Source: Acephala macrosclerotiorum
Taxonomy: Eukaryota; Ascomycota; Leotiomycetes; Helotiales; Mollisiaceae
DNA: 64,000 nucleotides
NCBI GenBank assembly: GCA_014904845.1
Contig: MU119398.1
Location: 1 to 64,000, forward strand
Reading direction: 5' to 3'
Shown: positions 25,547-36,787 of the stretch, piece after piece
Layout: each line of letters begins with the position of its first letter
Position numbering within the stretch: the stretch's first letter is position 1
The notes under the pieces: model-generated
Told to the model about the DNA's origin: nothing
The model's input: only the letters and a program-made list of their open reading frames with translations
Databases searched by the model: none
Program-made: the position numbers and the translations under genes

Positions 25547-25597
25547 GTTGACCTCTATGCGAGAGTCAAGGGAGATGTTACAATCGGATTATTGTGA
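25547..25597 (+). CDS. Duplicate terminal exon (alternative C-terminus)
   Basis: Seventeen codons that repeat 25490-25540. By eye 11 of 51 bases differ, yet 15 of 16 amino acids are identical (final Met becomes Leu) and the stop changes from TAA to TGA. Nearly all differences are therefore synonymous, which indicates selection on both copies. It is reached in frame if 25490-25546 is spliced out. Confidence 0.6.
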   Translation, partial: VDLYARVKGDVTIGLL

Positions 25598-27558
25598 GCT
25601 GACCTCCCTGACAGAAAAGCGAGCTCTAACATTCTCGAGATAGTTGATGGACGACTGTTATGAGGTTTCTTTGGCGTCGGATGGGTACCATGTATTATTA
25701 GATTTGGATGGCGAATGAAAGAATTTGCAACCTCCATTTTGCATGTTGACAAAAAGCGCATCGTGGCAGTGGGAGAGGCGACACTTCCCCACGACTCCTC
25801 TAAACTTGATATGCTCATCAACTGCCTAATTATCAAATAAGAGCACGACTTCACTTTGTCTCAGATATGCCTGCTTCAGCTCGTGATCTTCTCGCCCATC
25901 ACAGCATCCCCAAATTTCAGCCATGCAGTCATTCAGACGCTTGGCTCTTGATAATGCATCACCGCTGCATAATGCGTAAGACTTCTTACATGGTTTCTCC
26001 ATCCAATGTGGAGCCCAGAATGCCGTGTCTTCCAACACTCACTTCGATCCTCGTCGTTGAAAATTAGCGCCTCGCTTGCTAGCCCAACAGCGAGCCGACG
26101 ATCATCCCTTTTGCCAAGTCATATAGCCCTCTATTCCTCTTAGAGCAGCTGTGGCCGTGCGCTGGCCCGCACACCACACTTGCGCGACTTAGGATAGACC
26201 GCACTTCCCACCCCACCCGGGATTCGAGAGCAGAGGTCATTCATTCGTTGAGACATTTGTTTCACGCAAGAAGGGAAAACCAGGCAGGATGCAAAATTGC
26301 CATCATATGGTTGCAGCAGAAGTCAAGAATCTCATCGAACTTTGCCTCCATTCCCATTCTCAATCCAGCGCTAAAAGAGGCCACGCAAAAGGTGTTCGGG
26401 GCCTTGGTTCCTCGGAATCTTTGGCCATGACCCCTGACTACAGAACTCGACGGCGTGAAGCCATGCTCCAAGACTTGCTTTTTCTCCAAGTGTAATTCAT
26501 GGCTTTTTACGGAGGGTACTCCTGTCAAAGTCTCTGGGCTGTAGACGGGAGAAAAAGTGCGGCGGGGCAGGCGGGACATGTGGGGTAAGCCAGAGACGAT
26601 AAACAGGGGACTTTCCAAGTTTTTATCCCTGGGACGCATCATACTGCATTCGGTCCAGAACGCCAACGCTATGTGCACGACATGGGATCCCTAGATACAC
26701 GTTGATATTCGAAACAACGGCTTGGATGAAGGATTGTGATCAGATTCTGATTTTTGAAAGTACGGGAAAGAGTAATTTCGCTCTGGGCGGTGAGGTTTGG
26801 CTTGACGATTTCCGGAGTTCCGGCTGCAGGGCTGCCAAGGAAAGATTTCCTGTTCCTAGGTCCTCGGTAATTGAATTTATTTTAGGGGTTGCGTGGCTTA
26901 CTCGTGGTGTGCTACTTTAGAGTTTTGAGTAGCTCGGTTTAGATAGCCTCAGTCAACTGAGTAAACTACGCTTTCTCCGGAGGAACAACCGCGACGAATT
27001 GCTGTGTTACAAGGGTATTAAAAGATACGAAGAATACGAAAGCCTACGAGGAGATAATGATCAAGACTCGGCTCACGCAGGAAGTCGGTATTGCACAGCT
27101 CTGCAGAGAGTTGAGACTTCTGCGTGTACCAAATACCGGATTTTTATCTGAAATTGATTTCAACACTAATATCTAACCTCATCATGGTCCTCCTCATGCG
27201 ACCATTGACTTCCAAACCAGATAAACATGCAAATGAGCCAAAATAGTCCATTTCCAGCTTCTTGCTTCCGAGTGTTTACCAGCCGCTACTCCCACTCAAA
27301 ACTATCTATTGTACCCCCCCAAGTCCCTATAGTGCCATTGTTTGTGTAGTATCACCTTGGCTCAGGCTGAAGCTGACCAGGGCATCGCTCGCACGCCCTC
27401 GGCAGGACAGTGCTCTTGTTGGTGTTGTAAGTGTCGTCGCTGAATAGCAGGATTTCAAAGCCCCTCTGCGCGGCTCTGTCGTATGAGTTCGTACTCGATT
27501 CGCTGGCATTCGATGGAGCGGTTGACAATTGAAGGTATCCGTACAAAGCTCTCATTCC
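25598..27558. other. Intergenic
   Basis: Space between the plus-strand tail gene and the 3' end of the minus-strand tail gene. ORFs of 60-140 codons overlap on both strands and show no motif. Nothing else supported. Confidence 0.4.
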
Positions 27559-27611
27559 CTGTATCAAATATCAGTGAGGTCCGAGAAATAGAAGAAGGAT
27601 TACGGACTTAC
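27559..27611 (-). other. Probable 3'-terminal intron overlapping the stop codon
   Basis: GTAAGT donor, CTGAT branch-like site and GATACAG acceptor on the minus strand. Removing it joins TT to GGAATGA, so the protein would gain one Glu before TGA. Canonical signals favour splicing. Confidence 0.55.
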
Positions 27612-28363
27612 AAAAACGTAATCGTGACATCTCCCTTGATTCTGGCTTTCAAGAAGATCTCAACCATCAAGTTTAGATCAAGTCGAATGGACATCGGCCT
27701 CTGGTTCAGTTCCTCCTCGGATTCATCACTATCCCCATCACTGTCACTCTCATCCATGGGCTTCTTCCCTTTTTTCTCGCTCTTCTTCGGCTTCTTTGAC
27801 TTCTTCGATTTCTTTTCCGATGTAGATTGTGCTCGAACACCAATCGGTCTTCCACCAGAACCTGAAGCCTTCTTTAGATTGAAGGCTTTGATGCCCGTCT
27901 CAAACGGTGACTCGGTCTTTGTGGGGTTTGACTCTGTGGCTGTAGGTCTCGGTTGTCTTGGTGCTGAGCAATTTGTACAGAAATCTAGGGCTTCTGGCGA
28001 TCTTGCAACATTCTCTCGATGCGTAGGTCGAGTCGAGCTTTCTTCCTCCTCTCCCTCTTCTTCGTAGTAGTCTTCTCCTGGATCCTCTGCTGGATCTTCC
28101 ACTGACTCTCCTATGGCCTCATCAGGTTCATCTTGAATAAGTTCTCGCTCCGCCTGTTCGTATTGATCCTCTTCGTCGTCCTCTTGTGGTTGAGGAACAG
28201 GTGGCATGCGACTCTTCCTTGGCTCTCTCGCACTGGTGTTCTTCTTTCTTCCTCCACGTTGATACTTCCGGCGATCTGATGCTGCAGATGCATCTGAAAA
28301 ATCATCTTGTGGATGTGACTCTGGTGTTGGAGGTAGACTCTCTTTTCTCTCAGAACTTGACAT
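27608..28363 (-). CDS. Charged disordered protein sharing the KGDVTI tail, 251 aa
   Basis: A single ORF from an ATG shortly downstream of TCGCGAAG. The chain is mostly disordered: Ser/Glu-rich N-terminus, a basic R-K-K block, a Glu/Asp-rich run (about 62-105), one C-T-N-C pair, a Lys-Ser run (K-K-S-K-K-S-K-K) and a D-S-D-S-D-G acidic patch. It ends in R-L-D-L-N-L-M-V-E-I-F-L-K-A-R-I-K-G-D-V, then T-I-T-F-L. The tail matches that of the gene at 25089. The stop codon TAA overlaps a perfect GTAAGT donor (27611 downward). A 53-bp intron to 27559 with a CTGAT branch site would replace the stop by Glu-stop, so the mature end may be F-L or F-L-E. Function unknown. Confidence 0.75.
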   Translation of the reverse strand: MSSSERKESLPPTPESHPQDDFSDASAASDRRKYQRGGRKKNTSAREPRKSRMPPVPQPQEDDEEDQYEQAERELIQDEPDEAIGESVEDPAEDPGEDYYEEEGEEEESSTRPTHRENVARSPEALDFCTNCSAPRQPRPTATESNPTKTESPFETGIKAFNLKKASGSGGRPIGVRAQSTSEKKSKKSKKPKKSEKKGKKPMDESDSDGDSDESEEELNQRPMSIRLDLNLMVEIFLKARIKGDVTITFL

Positions 28364-30580
28364 CTTCGCGATTTCGTCTCAATTCAATGGTCAAGCACAG
28401 AAAAATTTTCACAGAGCTCAACAAAAGATTACGCACGATAAAGCGATGAAGTCATCAGTTCCACATGAGCTCCTCGAATCTCAGACAGCCCGAAGCTTTG
28501 CAGAAATTCAAAGGGGGTTTCCTGTGGCTGACACTGGTGTGTCTCCATCCTTCACCGCCACACTCACTCGCTCGCGTTGCACGGAAGCGCAAGCCGAATC
28601 CTTCCCCACCAAACCAGCGTCCAAAGCGGTACGTCAGAAGTTTTCGACCAATCTTCTTCCCACCTATCACAACTACATTGATTAAAAGTCTGGCGCCCAA
28701 TGAATCGGTCAGTTTGAAGACCTTATGGAAAGCTACAACTACACGCGCCACGAAGATTATCCAGTTACCAGATCAAGTTATGGGTCTCTCTTCTTGCCGA
28801 GCAAGGTATAAAACAACACATCTCCCGAGTCTAACCATGCGTCACTATATCACTATGCACTTGGACTAATTAATTCCCGTTAGAGCAATGATGGGAAAGT
28901 GGAAAGGATGGGCGAATAAGAAATCCGGTTATGAGACAGCGCTATTATCAAGGTTGAGAGCGGGATGTGACGCTCGGGGAAAGTGATCAGAACAGCCACA
29001 AGCGGACATCCTGGATTTGAAACGCTTTATGTGGGACGGTCACGGCGTGGTGTCGTAAGTATGCAGACGACGACGGGAAACACCGACCACGGAAAGAGCA
29101 TCAATTCGATGATCGGAATTTGAGACTTGATTTTCTTTTGATATGCATATGTCGGCCGAAACTGGCAGCAATATGTGCTGCTAAATATTACTGGGATGCC
29201 GAGTCACGAGCTTTGATCAGCCAGCCACTTGCATGCGAGGGGAAGAAAAGCAATTCGGTGAGCGGCAAGAGATGAATAAGATAGCTGTTATGTTTCGAGG
29301 AAACAAACTTGGTCATGAAGAACAGCAGGAAATTGGCGAGGAAACAAGTGAGCTTCTCCATCAGGAAAGAATAGCAAAGACGAGGCTCGGACTCGATGGT
29401 CACGTCCACCACTTGAAAAATCTGGGGAATCCTTCAAACCTAGCGGCTCCACTGCAGCATGGCTGCATGCAGAAATCAAGCTTCTGTCACTGGCCGTTAC
29501 GAACTTCAGTACGAAGCTGAGCTCGAGTCTTCAAGTCATGACTGTTTGACGTAGTCGAAGTTCGTCCGAATGTTTGGAACTTGAGTCTTTCACGACATCA
29601 TGAACTCTTATATCCCGAATTTTACGGACCCTAGAAATCCGATGTCCGCCACCAGGCCATCTGCAAGTTTCCGGTGCTTGGGTGTTTTCGTCGGAACTTC
29701 AGAGACGGTTTGAAGGTTGCGCCACAGCTTGCGAAACAGCCACAACATTCTGAGAACACTTCACATGACTTGACCATAAAACCTTAAGGATCTTCGAACG
29801 CAAGAACGACGTAGAATTGTCGTAATTTGGAGTGGTAAATCGCGGCATTTAGTCCCTGTGAAGCTCTTAGATGCCTCTCTTCCAAACGAGGATGATATCA
29901 CTGTGGCTCCGGCTCCACTTCTGACGGGCTGTAGCTTTGCAACAATGTGCCACACTTTATACCCCAATTCAAGCATTCCAGCTCATCGACAAAGTTCCAG
30001 ATGCCTTTCGGGAGTCCTCACCAGTCAAGGCATATCCCAGTTCCGATCTTTACACTTGCCACAGCATGCCGCCACAGTTGCTCTTGATGTCTTCAACACA
30101 GACTAGAATCCTGTTTCAATCTTCCTCGTTCGCAATCGAGATCAAGTTGTGGCACATACCTTCAGTGGCTTGAGTGATCTTCTTCGCGTAAAGCTTCCCT
30201 CCCCCTCCTCAGCCTGGTGGCCTGTGTCGCACCCCACTGACCCCGCTATCATTCTCTCTCAAAACCCGGATATTCCCCTCCCAACTCGAAGGTAGTAAGG
30301 ACAGGTGATCTAACAAACTTCAAGAAGCACGGGCATCAACGTAATGTTTTGCATCAAATCTTACTTCACATGCTCCAACCTGTTTTCAGGGTCCAACAAC
30401 CTCCGCGGCCAGGTGGCTGGTGGCATCTCTCTCAAGATCTGGGTGTGAAGACAAGGAATACGGAGATCGAGGTGCAGTGATCGACCGGGGAAAGAGGAGC
30501 TCTGAGATCATCGTGGATGAAACTTCTTATTCCAGAAAGTTCGGAAGCTTTGGGCTTCCTTGGATTTCGATTTGAAACAG
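28364..30580. other. Intergenic, no supported gene
   Basis: About 2.2 kb. A plus-strand ORF of 134 codons starts at 28465, 101 bases from the divergent start codon at 28363. It is possible but has no recognisable motif and could be leader sequence. Other short ORFs on both strands (for example near 29200-29500 and 29760-30170) look random. Confidence 0.35.
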
Positions 30581-30590
30581 TATATATTAT
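30581..30590 (+). promoter_or_regulatory. TATA-like element of the mini LEA-like gene
   Basis: TATATATTAT lies about 140 bases upstream of the ATG at 30722, in a suitable place for a fungal core promoter. The leader between them is A/C/T-rich. Confidence 0.4.
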
Positions 30591-30721
30591 TGAGAACACT
30601 TGCCCTGTACATAGCTTTTTAAGCATATCAATACCACGTACCACATACCATATTTGAACTTCAAGGTTCCTTCAAGTTAAACCATACAATCTTCATATCT
30701 TCACACACAAAACGCATTAAA

Positions 30722-31033
30722 ATGGCCGGCCTTCTCGGAAACCTTACAAACTCCCTCGACAACACCCTCACCGGCGGCGATGAGCAAAAGGGACAAGGCG
30801 GACTCCTCGGTTCTGTCGGTGGTGCTGTTGGCAAGACTGTAGACGGCGCTGGCAATGTCGTAGGACAGACTACCGATGGACTTGGAAACGCTGTTGGACA
30901 GACCACAAACGGACTTGCAGATACTGCTGGGAAGACGACACAGGGTGTTGGCAATGCTGCGGGTGGTGTGACGAACACAGCTGGTGGACTTGTTGGAGGT
31001 GCGACAGGACAACAGCAGCAGAAGCAGGTTTAG
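30722..31033 (+). CDS. Small Gly/Thr-rich LEA-like protein, 103 aa
   Basis: Intronless ORF with an AAAATGGCC start context. After M-A-G-L-L-G-N-L the chain is built from about six imperfect ~11-residue repeats of the type G-x-T-x-D/N-G-x-G-N-x-V-G-Q, ending in a Gln run and Lys-Gln-Val. This matches the low-complexity helix-prone repeats of LEA-like hydrophilins and resembles the T-D-G/G-A-T-D repeats of the protein at 15742, so a third LEA-like gene lies within 22 kb. No signal peptide. Stress-protection role is inferred from the family. Confidence 0.8.
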   Translation: MAGLLGNLTNSLDNTLTGGDEQKGQGGLLGSVGGAVGKTVDGAGNVVGQTTDGLGNAVGQTTNGLADTAGKTTQGVGNAAGGVTNTAGGLVGGATGQQQQKQV

Positions 31034-33091
31034 AGGGCTGACAACGGATCCTGGAGGGGTGGAGGCTGAGGTTAATGGAATGATGCTGATTGCACGGCTG
31101 TATGAATAGCGATGGCAAGGAGGTGATGTGAACTGGACCTTTGCATATATCTTCGCTTCTGCTAGATGATTAATGAACTTCGATCCTGATCAACTCTGTT
31201 TTATTTGGAAGACTCTTCCTAGAGAAAAGTAGGTGATGTGGTGGGTAAAACTGACACTGAAGGCTGATGGTTCTCGTTTAATCTCCCCCCTAAACCGACC
31301 CTACCACTTTCAAATTTCAAGGGCTACAGTGCGTTGCGTACCATGCCATTAATATTGCTAGCATTGAGATAAGTAAATGATGGTTTTACTTGCAGTGACT
31401 CTCATATATTTGCTATCTGTGTCAACTTCACTTGACCTAAGAATAGTCTAACTAAGCTAGAACCTCTACCCGTGACAATCAATGGTCTGACTCATGGTCT
31501 TTATCCGTGAAGCCTTGAATGGTTTCTAACTAATAGCGAGGTCAAGTAAGCACTCGTCCATATCACGATCAAGGAAAAGATGCTTACAACTCTCCTTCTT
31601 GACAATGACCCAGTTGGTCAGGGATGCGACGAGGACGTCAAAAGCCGTATTCTCTTGGGTATAAGTTTACTCTGTCGGCATCGAACAAGCAAAAATTCTC
31701 CCATTTGAAGGGTGTCAACTGATAATTGTGCCACCCATCCCACCCGTGGGAAGCCAAGAAAACATTTTGGTATGCTTGGAGTGAGTTGAAGTATAGGACA
31801 CGAGATATATATTCCTAGGCACTTCATTAATCACTACCATGTATGATAGATATATGCTACTTTTCTTGTGCTCGCTTCACCTTTCATCAAAGTTCTGTCC
31901 CTTGCATTCCCTCAAGTCCAGATTACCGATATGGTCCTGTCCTTGAAAAATTTCCAATTTTCTTTATATCAATTCACTTGCCCGATAGTGTCTCTCGACG
32001 ACCAGGCCGGCGCAAAGTATACAACACCCACATCTGTAGCTAAATTTGGTCATGGTGATGAGTCGAATATGGATTGTTTGTTCCAAACATACACCGCTGC
32101 AGGTATTGTCTTAATGGCCGGGCATCCAACAGTGTGACCTTAAAGAAGCTTGTAACCGGGAGGGGAGAGACAAATATGTTGGAGATGCATCTTATTAGGG
32201 TGGTCACGTGTTTAATGTTATATATATCCTCATCTCACCGCTAGACAGGAATACACATCATGAACACACACTTTACACCCACACCATGGCCTTTGCCTGT
32301 GATACATCTCACGGTCGGAATCACAATGTTCTATACTCTCCTTGGTGTAATTTCAAATTCATAACAATGCTATTGACTTTCATAGCTTGCCCCTAGCGAC
32401 AAAGGTCGCAAAACGCTACGCGCTGCCATCGTGTCACCTCTTCCTCTTTACGCACAATTTACTGGTTGGGAAAGCACGGGTGGGCGTGTCTTATATATGG
32501 GATTCGAGGCTTGTGGGTTTATGATTCGATACTGGCAGTTTCATAACAAACGTCTTATACTCTTTCGCACCCTCTCTCAAATGTGTCTGCTCCTTCACCC
32601 CTTTCAGGGGACAGTTACCTTTCATGGATGAAGACGTCTTGACGCCTTGCAGCTCTCGAGGCATCTCAATTTCTGACGCCCTGCAAGCATTCAACAATTG
32701 GTTTGATTCACTAGCATTTTGGGTGTCACAAGGTGGCAGGGTATGCTCCATTCTTCAACTAATATAACCCTTTGACAGGAAGCAAACCTCCGTCAACTCT
32801 TGTTCTGGCCCATACGAACAAAAATTTGCCATTTTGGGTATAAGTAAACACTTGACAACAAAAACCCATTGAGTCAGATAAAATGGAATACAAACAAAGG
32901 AGAATGAGTGTACAAAAGGGTGTTCGCCACCATAACCAGCCAAACGTCCATAGGGTAATGGAGGTTTCTGGTCTCCTCATGCCAGTTTTTGTTGTCTGGA
33001 TACTTCACGGCGTGCTGGTCTAATGCGTAGGTTGAGGCATAACCAAGTAGCCATCGGACTTGGTATATCAGGAACTGGCTGATGATTGTAA
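31034..33091. other. Intergenic, AT-leaning
   Basis: No gene supported. ORFs up to 89 codons (31868 plus) have no motif. The 3' end borders the mariner insertion. Confidence 0.4.
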
Positions 33092-33124
33092 CGAGCCTGC
33101 GGACAAAAGTCTGTGTTTTATAGG
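33092..33124 (+). repeat. Left terminal inverted repeat of mariner element
   Basis: 33-bp repeat, reverse complement of 34313-34345 with two C-to-T type differences. Preceded by TAA at 33089-33091. Confidence 0.9.
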
Positions 33125-33185
33125 CTGTTTTAGCGAGCTGATTGCGATAACCTCACTTTTTTGCGCACCGACAATTAAAATAATA

Positions 33186-34274
33186 ATGACTTCCACTCCT
33201 CCTAATCCAGAGCACCTACCAGGCTTTGAAATCCTTACAAAACACAAAGAGGCGATACGCCAGCTTGTAGACTTTGCTGCAATTCCTATTCCAAAGCTAG
33301 AAGCCTATTATAAGCTTGATTATTTCTCAATCCTTAAAGTCCTCCATTATGAGGTGCCAAAACGCGCCCGGCCCTCTCGCACCGGTCGATCTCGAATGCT
33401 GAATGGGCCACAAGTACGCTGGATTATTGCCTATATCAGTTCCTCTTAAGAGCGTCGAATCTTTGACTACTAGAGTCTTCACGATAATCTACACTTAGAG
33501 TGTAGTCCGAAAACCCTCGAACGCCGATTAAAAGAAGCCGACTACTTTAAATGCGTGGCATACCAAAAACCATACCTCACACTGCTCCAAGCAAACAATC
33601 GAATGATCTGAGAGCTTGAGCATATCTTCTGAAGGAAAGAGGTCGAGTAGAGAAAGGTTTTATAGTCTGATGAGATCACATTCTTAATAAGAGAAAAGAC
33701 AATCAAACAAAGAGTGACCCGGAATCTCTGCGAGAAGTTTTGCGACACTTGTATCCAGTATCAACTTCACCGCGGCCATACTACTCCTGTGAATGCTTGG
33801 AGAGCAATTGAATATAATTATAAGAGTCCTTTAGTATTCCTCCAAGATTCTAGCAAGAAAAAAGCATTCACACAAAAGGACTACCTCGCGCAGATTCTCA
33901 CTTTTCACATCGAGTCCATTTTAAAGGATTTCGAGGCCCATACACATGCCCTAGAGCTAGAGCCTTTATTTATAGAGGACGGCAATTCAGCTCACGATCA
34001 CAAGTCTATTCACAACTGCTGCGCGCAGTACCGAACAAAGCATGGCATTATATTAATGCCTCACTCTTCTACAAGCCCTAATATGAACCCTATTGAGAAG
34101 TGCTAGAAGTGAATCAAGCAATCGCTTCACCGGCGGCGCAGGCAGCCTACTAATGAAAAGGAAATGCGCCAATTTGTGCTAGAAAAATAAGATAGAATAC
34201 CACAAAAATGGATCAATGAATTGATTGATAAGCAGGAGCACTGGGTTCATGTATTAGTAGAGCGCTGTGGGTAG
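33186..34274 (+). pseudogene. Tc1/mariner transposase pseudogene, nine in-frame stops
   Basis: ATG at 33186 to TAG at 34272 is 363 codons in one unbroken frame, with no frameshift but nine internal stop codons. Two of them sit where the family has Trp (the C-W-K-W-I-K region reads stop twice), the mark of G-to-A change. Triad-like acids remain readable: Asp in S-D-E-I, Asp in I-E-D-G-N-S-A-H, and Glu in N-M-N-P-I-E-K. N-terminal helix-turn-helix-like part and R-S-R-M-L-N-G-P-Q region are present. Dead copy; any mobility would need another copy. Confidence 0.88.
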
Positions 34275-34312
34275 TCTACTCCTAATTAAATTGATGTTGT
34301 TGTTCTTGATAC

Positions 34313-34345
34313 CCTGTAAAGCACAGACTTTTGTCCGCAGGCTCG
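34313..34345 (-). repeat. Right terminal inverted repeat of mariner element
   Basis: 33-bp partner of the left repeat, followed by TAA at 34346-34348. Confidence 0.9.
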
Positions 34346-36787
34346 TAAGCTGAGAACAGTAAACGCGTGAACCACATTTCGCGATTCTGCATGACCCCGA
34401 AGATGAACATGATGACCGATCTAATACTTCCGATACTTGACAATCTTGACTTCAGGATCAAGGAATACAACCGCGCAAAGGATGCATGAGATGAAAAGGT
34501 CATTCAGTATATAGACGCCGCGACCCGAGTCTGTAACTCATTCAATCTTCTCTTTTTAAATTCACTCGTAGACACTTGGGACCAGTAGCAAAGCAACGGA
34601 AAAGTCTCCCAACCGGAGCAGCGTATACAAAATTCTAATCACCGTATACGTCGAAGTGTTGGGGATTACTTGATCGGTAGCATCAACATAGCTTAGAGTT
34701 GTCGGGTCGCCTTCCATGGAGGTGTAGCTGTTTGCCGTCGCCTGGGATTGGGACTTGAAAAGTAGGGAGAAAGCTTTAACGTTGGCGAGGTTGATGATGT
34801 TCTTTTTCATGCTGTTTCTGGCTTGTTGCTGACAGACTGAAAGTGCACTAGCTCAAATTTCCGGAGAGGAAGATGGAGACTTCTAGGAGTAGTAGTAGTG
34901 TTGTCTGCGGTGACAAGAGGAATACCATGTGCGTTGGGCTGCGTGAAATTTGGCATCGAGTCCTAGGAAAGGAAAGTCCACAAGCAGAATCTTGGTTGTA
35001 CATGGTTTGAGGAAGACTCCTCAACTGAGTCAGATCAACACTCCTCCCTGATCCATCCTGAACATAGCATCTGAGGCTACTTAGATTCTAATCACTTCGA
35101 AATTCGTGCTTCACCATGCGTTGGATCTTGTAAGATCTTACCCTACGTTTCCTGCCGCCATTAACTGTGCCGGGGGGTATCTTGGGAATCTGAGGCGTGC
35201 TATCATTGGGGGATAACTTATGATCTTCAGAAAAGGGAGGAGAGATACAGGATTGGAAGTCGAAGAGAACGTTGCAAGAGTCTCCAAGAGTCAATGGCAT
35301 GTCTAAGTGAGAAGGCAAAGTGCATTAGTAGTAGAATAATCGATAGCCAAACAGAAGCGCTCTTTGACTGTGGACGTTATGATAGCTTCCCTCTTGCTCC
35401 TTTTAGTTATGAGTATCCGGCAGAGGCTACTTGACGGAGCCCGACTGTGCTTCCTCCGCAACATGGGACGACTACCTTTCGCTCCTGAATAGACAAGCAA
35501 ATAAGATGAAAGCAAGCCCAGATGGCAAATGACAATAGCCCATAGTTGACAATAGCTTTTAGTTGACAAGGACTGCTATTTCAGTTTTTGAAGGGTCGTC
35601 TGCTTTCATTCGAGTCCTGGATTCGGCTCTCCAACACCAGTCACGAATATGGGCCAAGACTTCAAAGTCCCTGTGAGGACATATTGAAGCTTTGCCCAAC
35701 ATAGGCCCGCATGGGTGTCGTCCATCATTGTTTGATGACGGCTAGCCTCAGTGTCAAACTAAGACTAGGTATTTACTGTCCGAGCCAGGTAGCATGTTGC
35801 GCTTTACCTAAGAAGGGATATTGAGATCAGGTTCAAGCATAGAATAGCCAACAAGCGGAAGAAGTACAAGAATTCACTACCACGAAGAACCATACAAATC
35901 TCGGCGATAATGAATATTCCTAACCCCTGAGAAATGGTAGGAAGAGTGAACCATATCCACATCCAAAAAGCAAACAAGGTCGCCGCCCACTTGGACAGCC
36001 TACTTTGAGAGTCTATATATCTACACTCTCTACTGCCTTAAACTAAACTCGATGTTCACATCTCCTACCACACTAGGACTGCGATCGAGATTGTGAACCT
36101 GACTGTTGGGGATCGACCGGCTTGGTGTCAAGTCAAGAGCGGCTCGGTATGGGATGAAAACTGAAAGCTTCCATCTCATCTCATTTGCTGTCAACTCTGA
36201 TGTCATCGTTGACTTCATCGATAATTTCCATTTCTTGACAACAATAACATCTAACTAGACAACTTTTCGCCTTCGGAAGGAGGCTGGGGAGTCAGCCCTT
36301 TCCTATTTCGAAAGCAGGAAGGACCGTGGCCGTTTGGAACACGAAGCCTGCCAGGCGCAAGAGCTCACCGGACTGCTGCTCGTCGTACCGATTGACGGAC
36401 GAGCTCATGGTTGGCACGAGCAGGACAGAAGAGATCTCAGACAGAGCTTATATACCTTGCACAGGCCAATATTGGCGCTTGAGGAAGCATGTCAATCAGA
36501 GAGTGAATGCACTTGCCTAGCCAGGGCATTCTGCCTGAGAGATGCCCTGAATCGAGAGCAGATATTGCATGACAGCGATGGCCCACTTGAGAGTGATTTA
36601 TGGAGACAACATCCGAGAAAAGGGCAGACCTGGGCAAGAGGAGGATGGAAAGAAGGCGGTGGTATTAATTGAAAGTCTGAAACCATCATAAGCACCTGCC
36701 AGCTCTCCTTCTCAAGGTAGAGGCCAGTCCCGACCACACCATAGGCCAGAGTCTATTAAGCCAGACTAGCAAGGGGTATGACCAAGC
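34346..36787. other. Intergenic, no supported gene
   Basis: About 2.4 kb. Short ORFs on both strands (largest 112 codons at 36334) lack motifs and introns that would join them. A TATATA tract occurs near 36014. Confidence 0.4.

Larger units (their letters stand above)
33092..34345 (+). mobile_element. Degenerate Tc1/mariner-type DNA transposon, 1254 bp
   Basis: Terminal inverted repeats of 33 bp (33092-33124 and 34313-34345) beginning CGAGCCTGCGGACAAAAG, differing at two positions where the left end has T and the right end C. The element is flanked on both sides by TAA, consistent with insertion at TA. It contains one transposase reading frame with internal stops. Size, ends and coding content fit the fungal Tc1/mariner group. 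Confidence 0.92.

Noticed and set aside
28465..28869. 134-codon ORF divergent from the tail gene
   Set aside because: Short distance to the other start and no motif. Kept only as a remote possibility, not annotated as a gene.
29780..30260. Minus-strand Cys-containing peptides that could be joined as a small secreted protein
   Set aside because: None of the available GT/AG pairs joins the pieces in frame.
33063..33078. 16-bp match (GGTATATCAGGAACTG) to sequence near 51997
   Set aside because: One 16-mer match is expected by chance at this length and there is no wider similarity.
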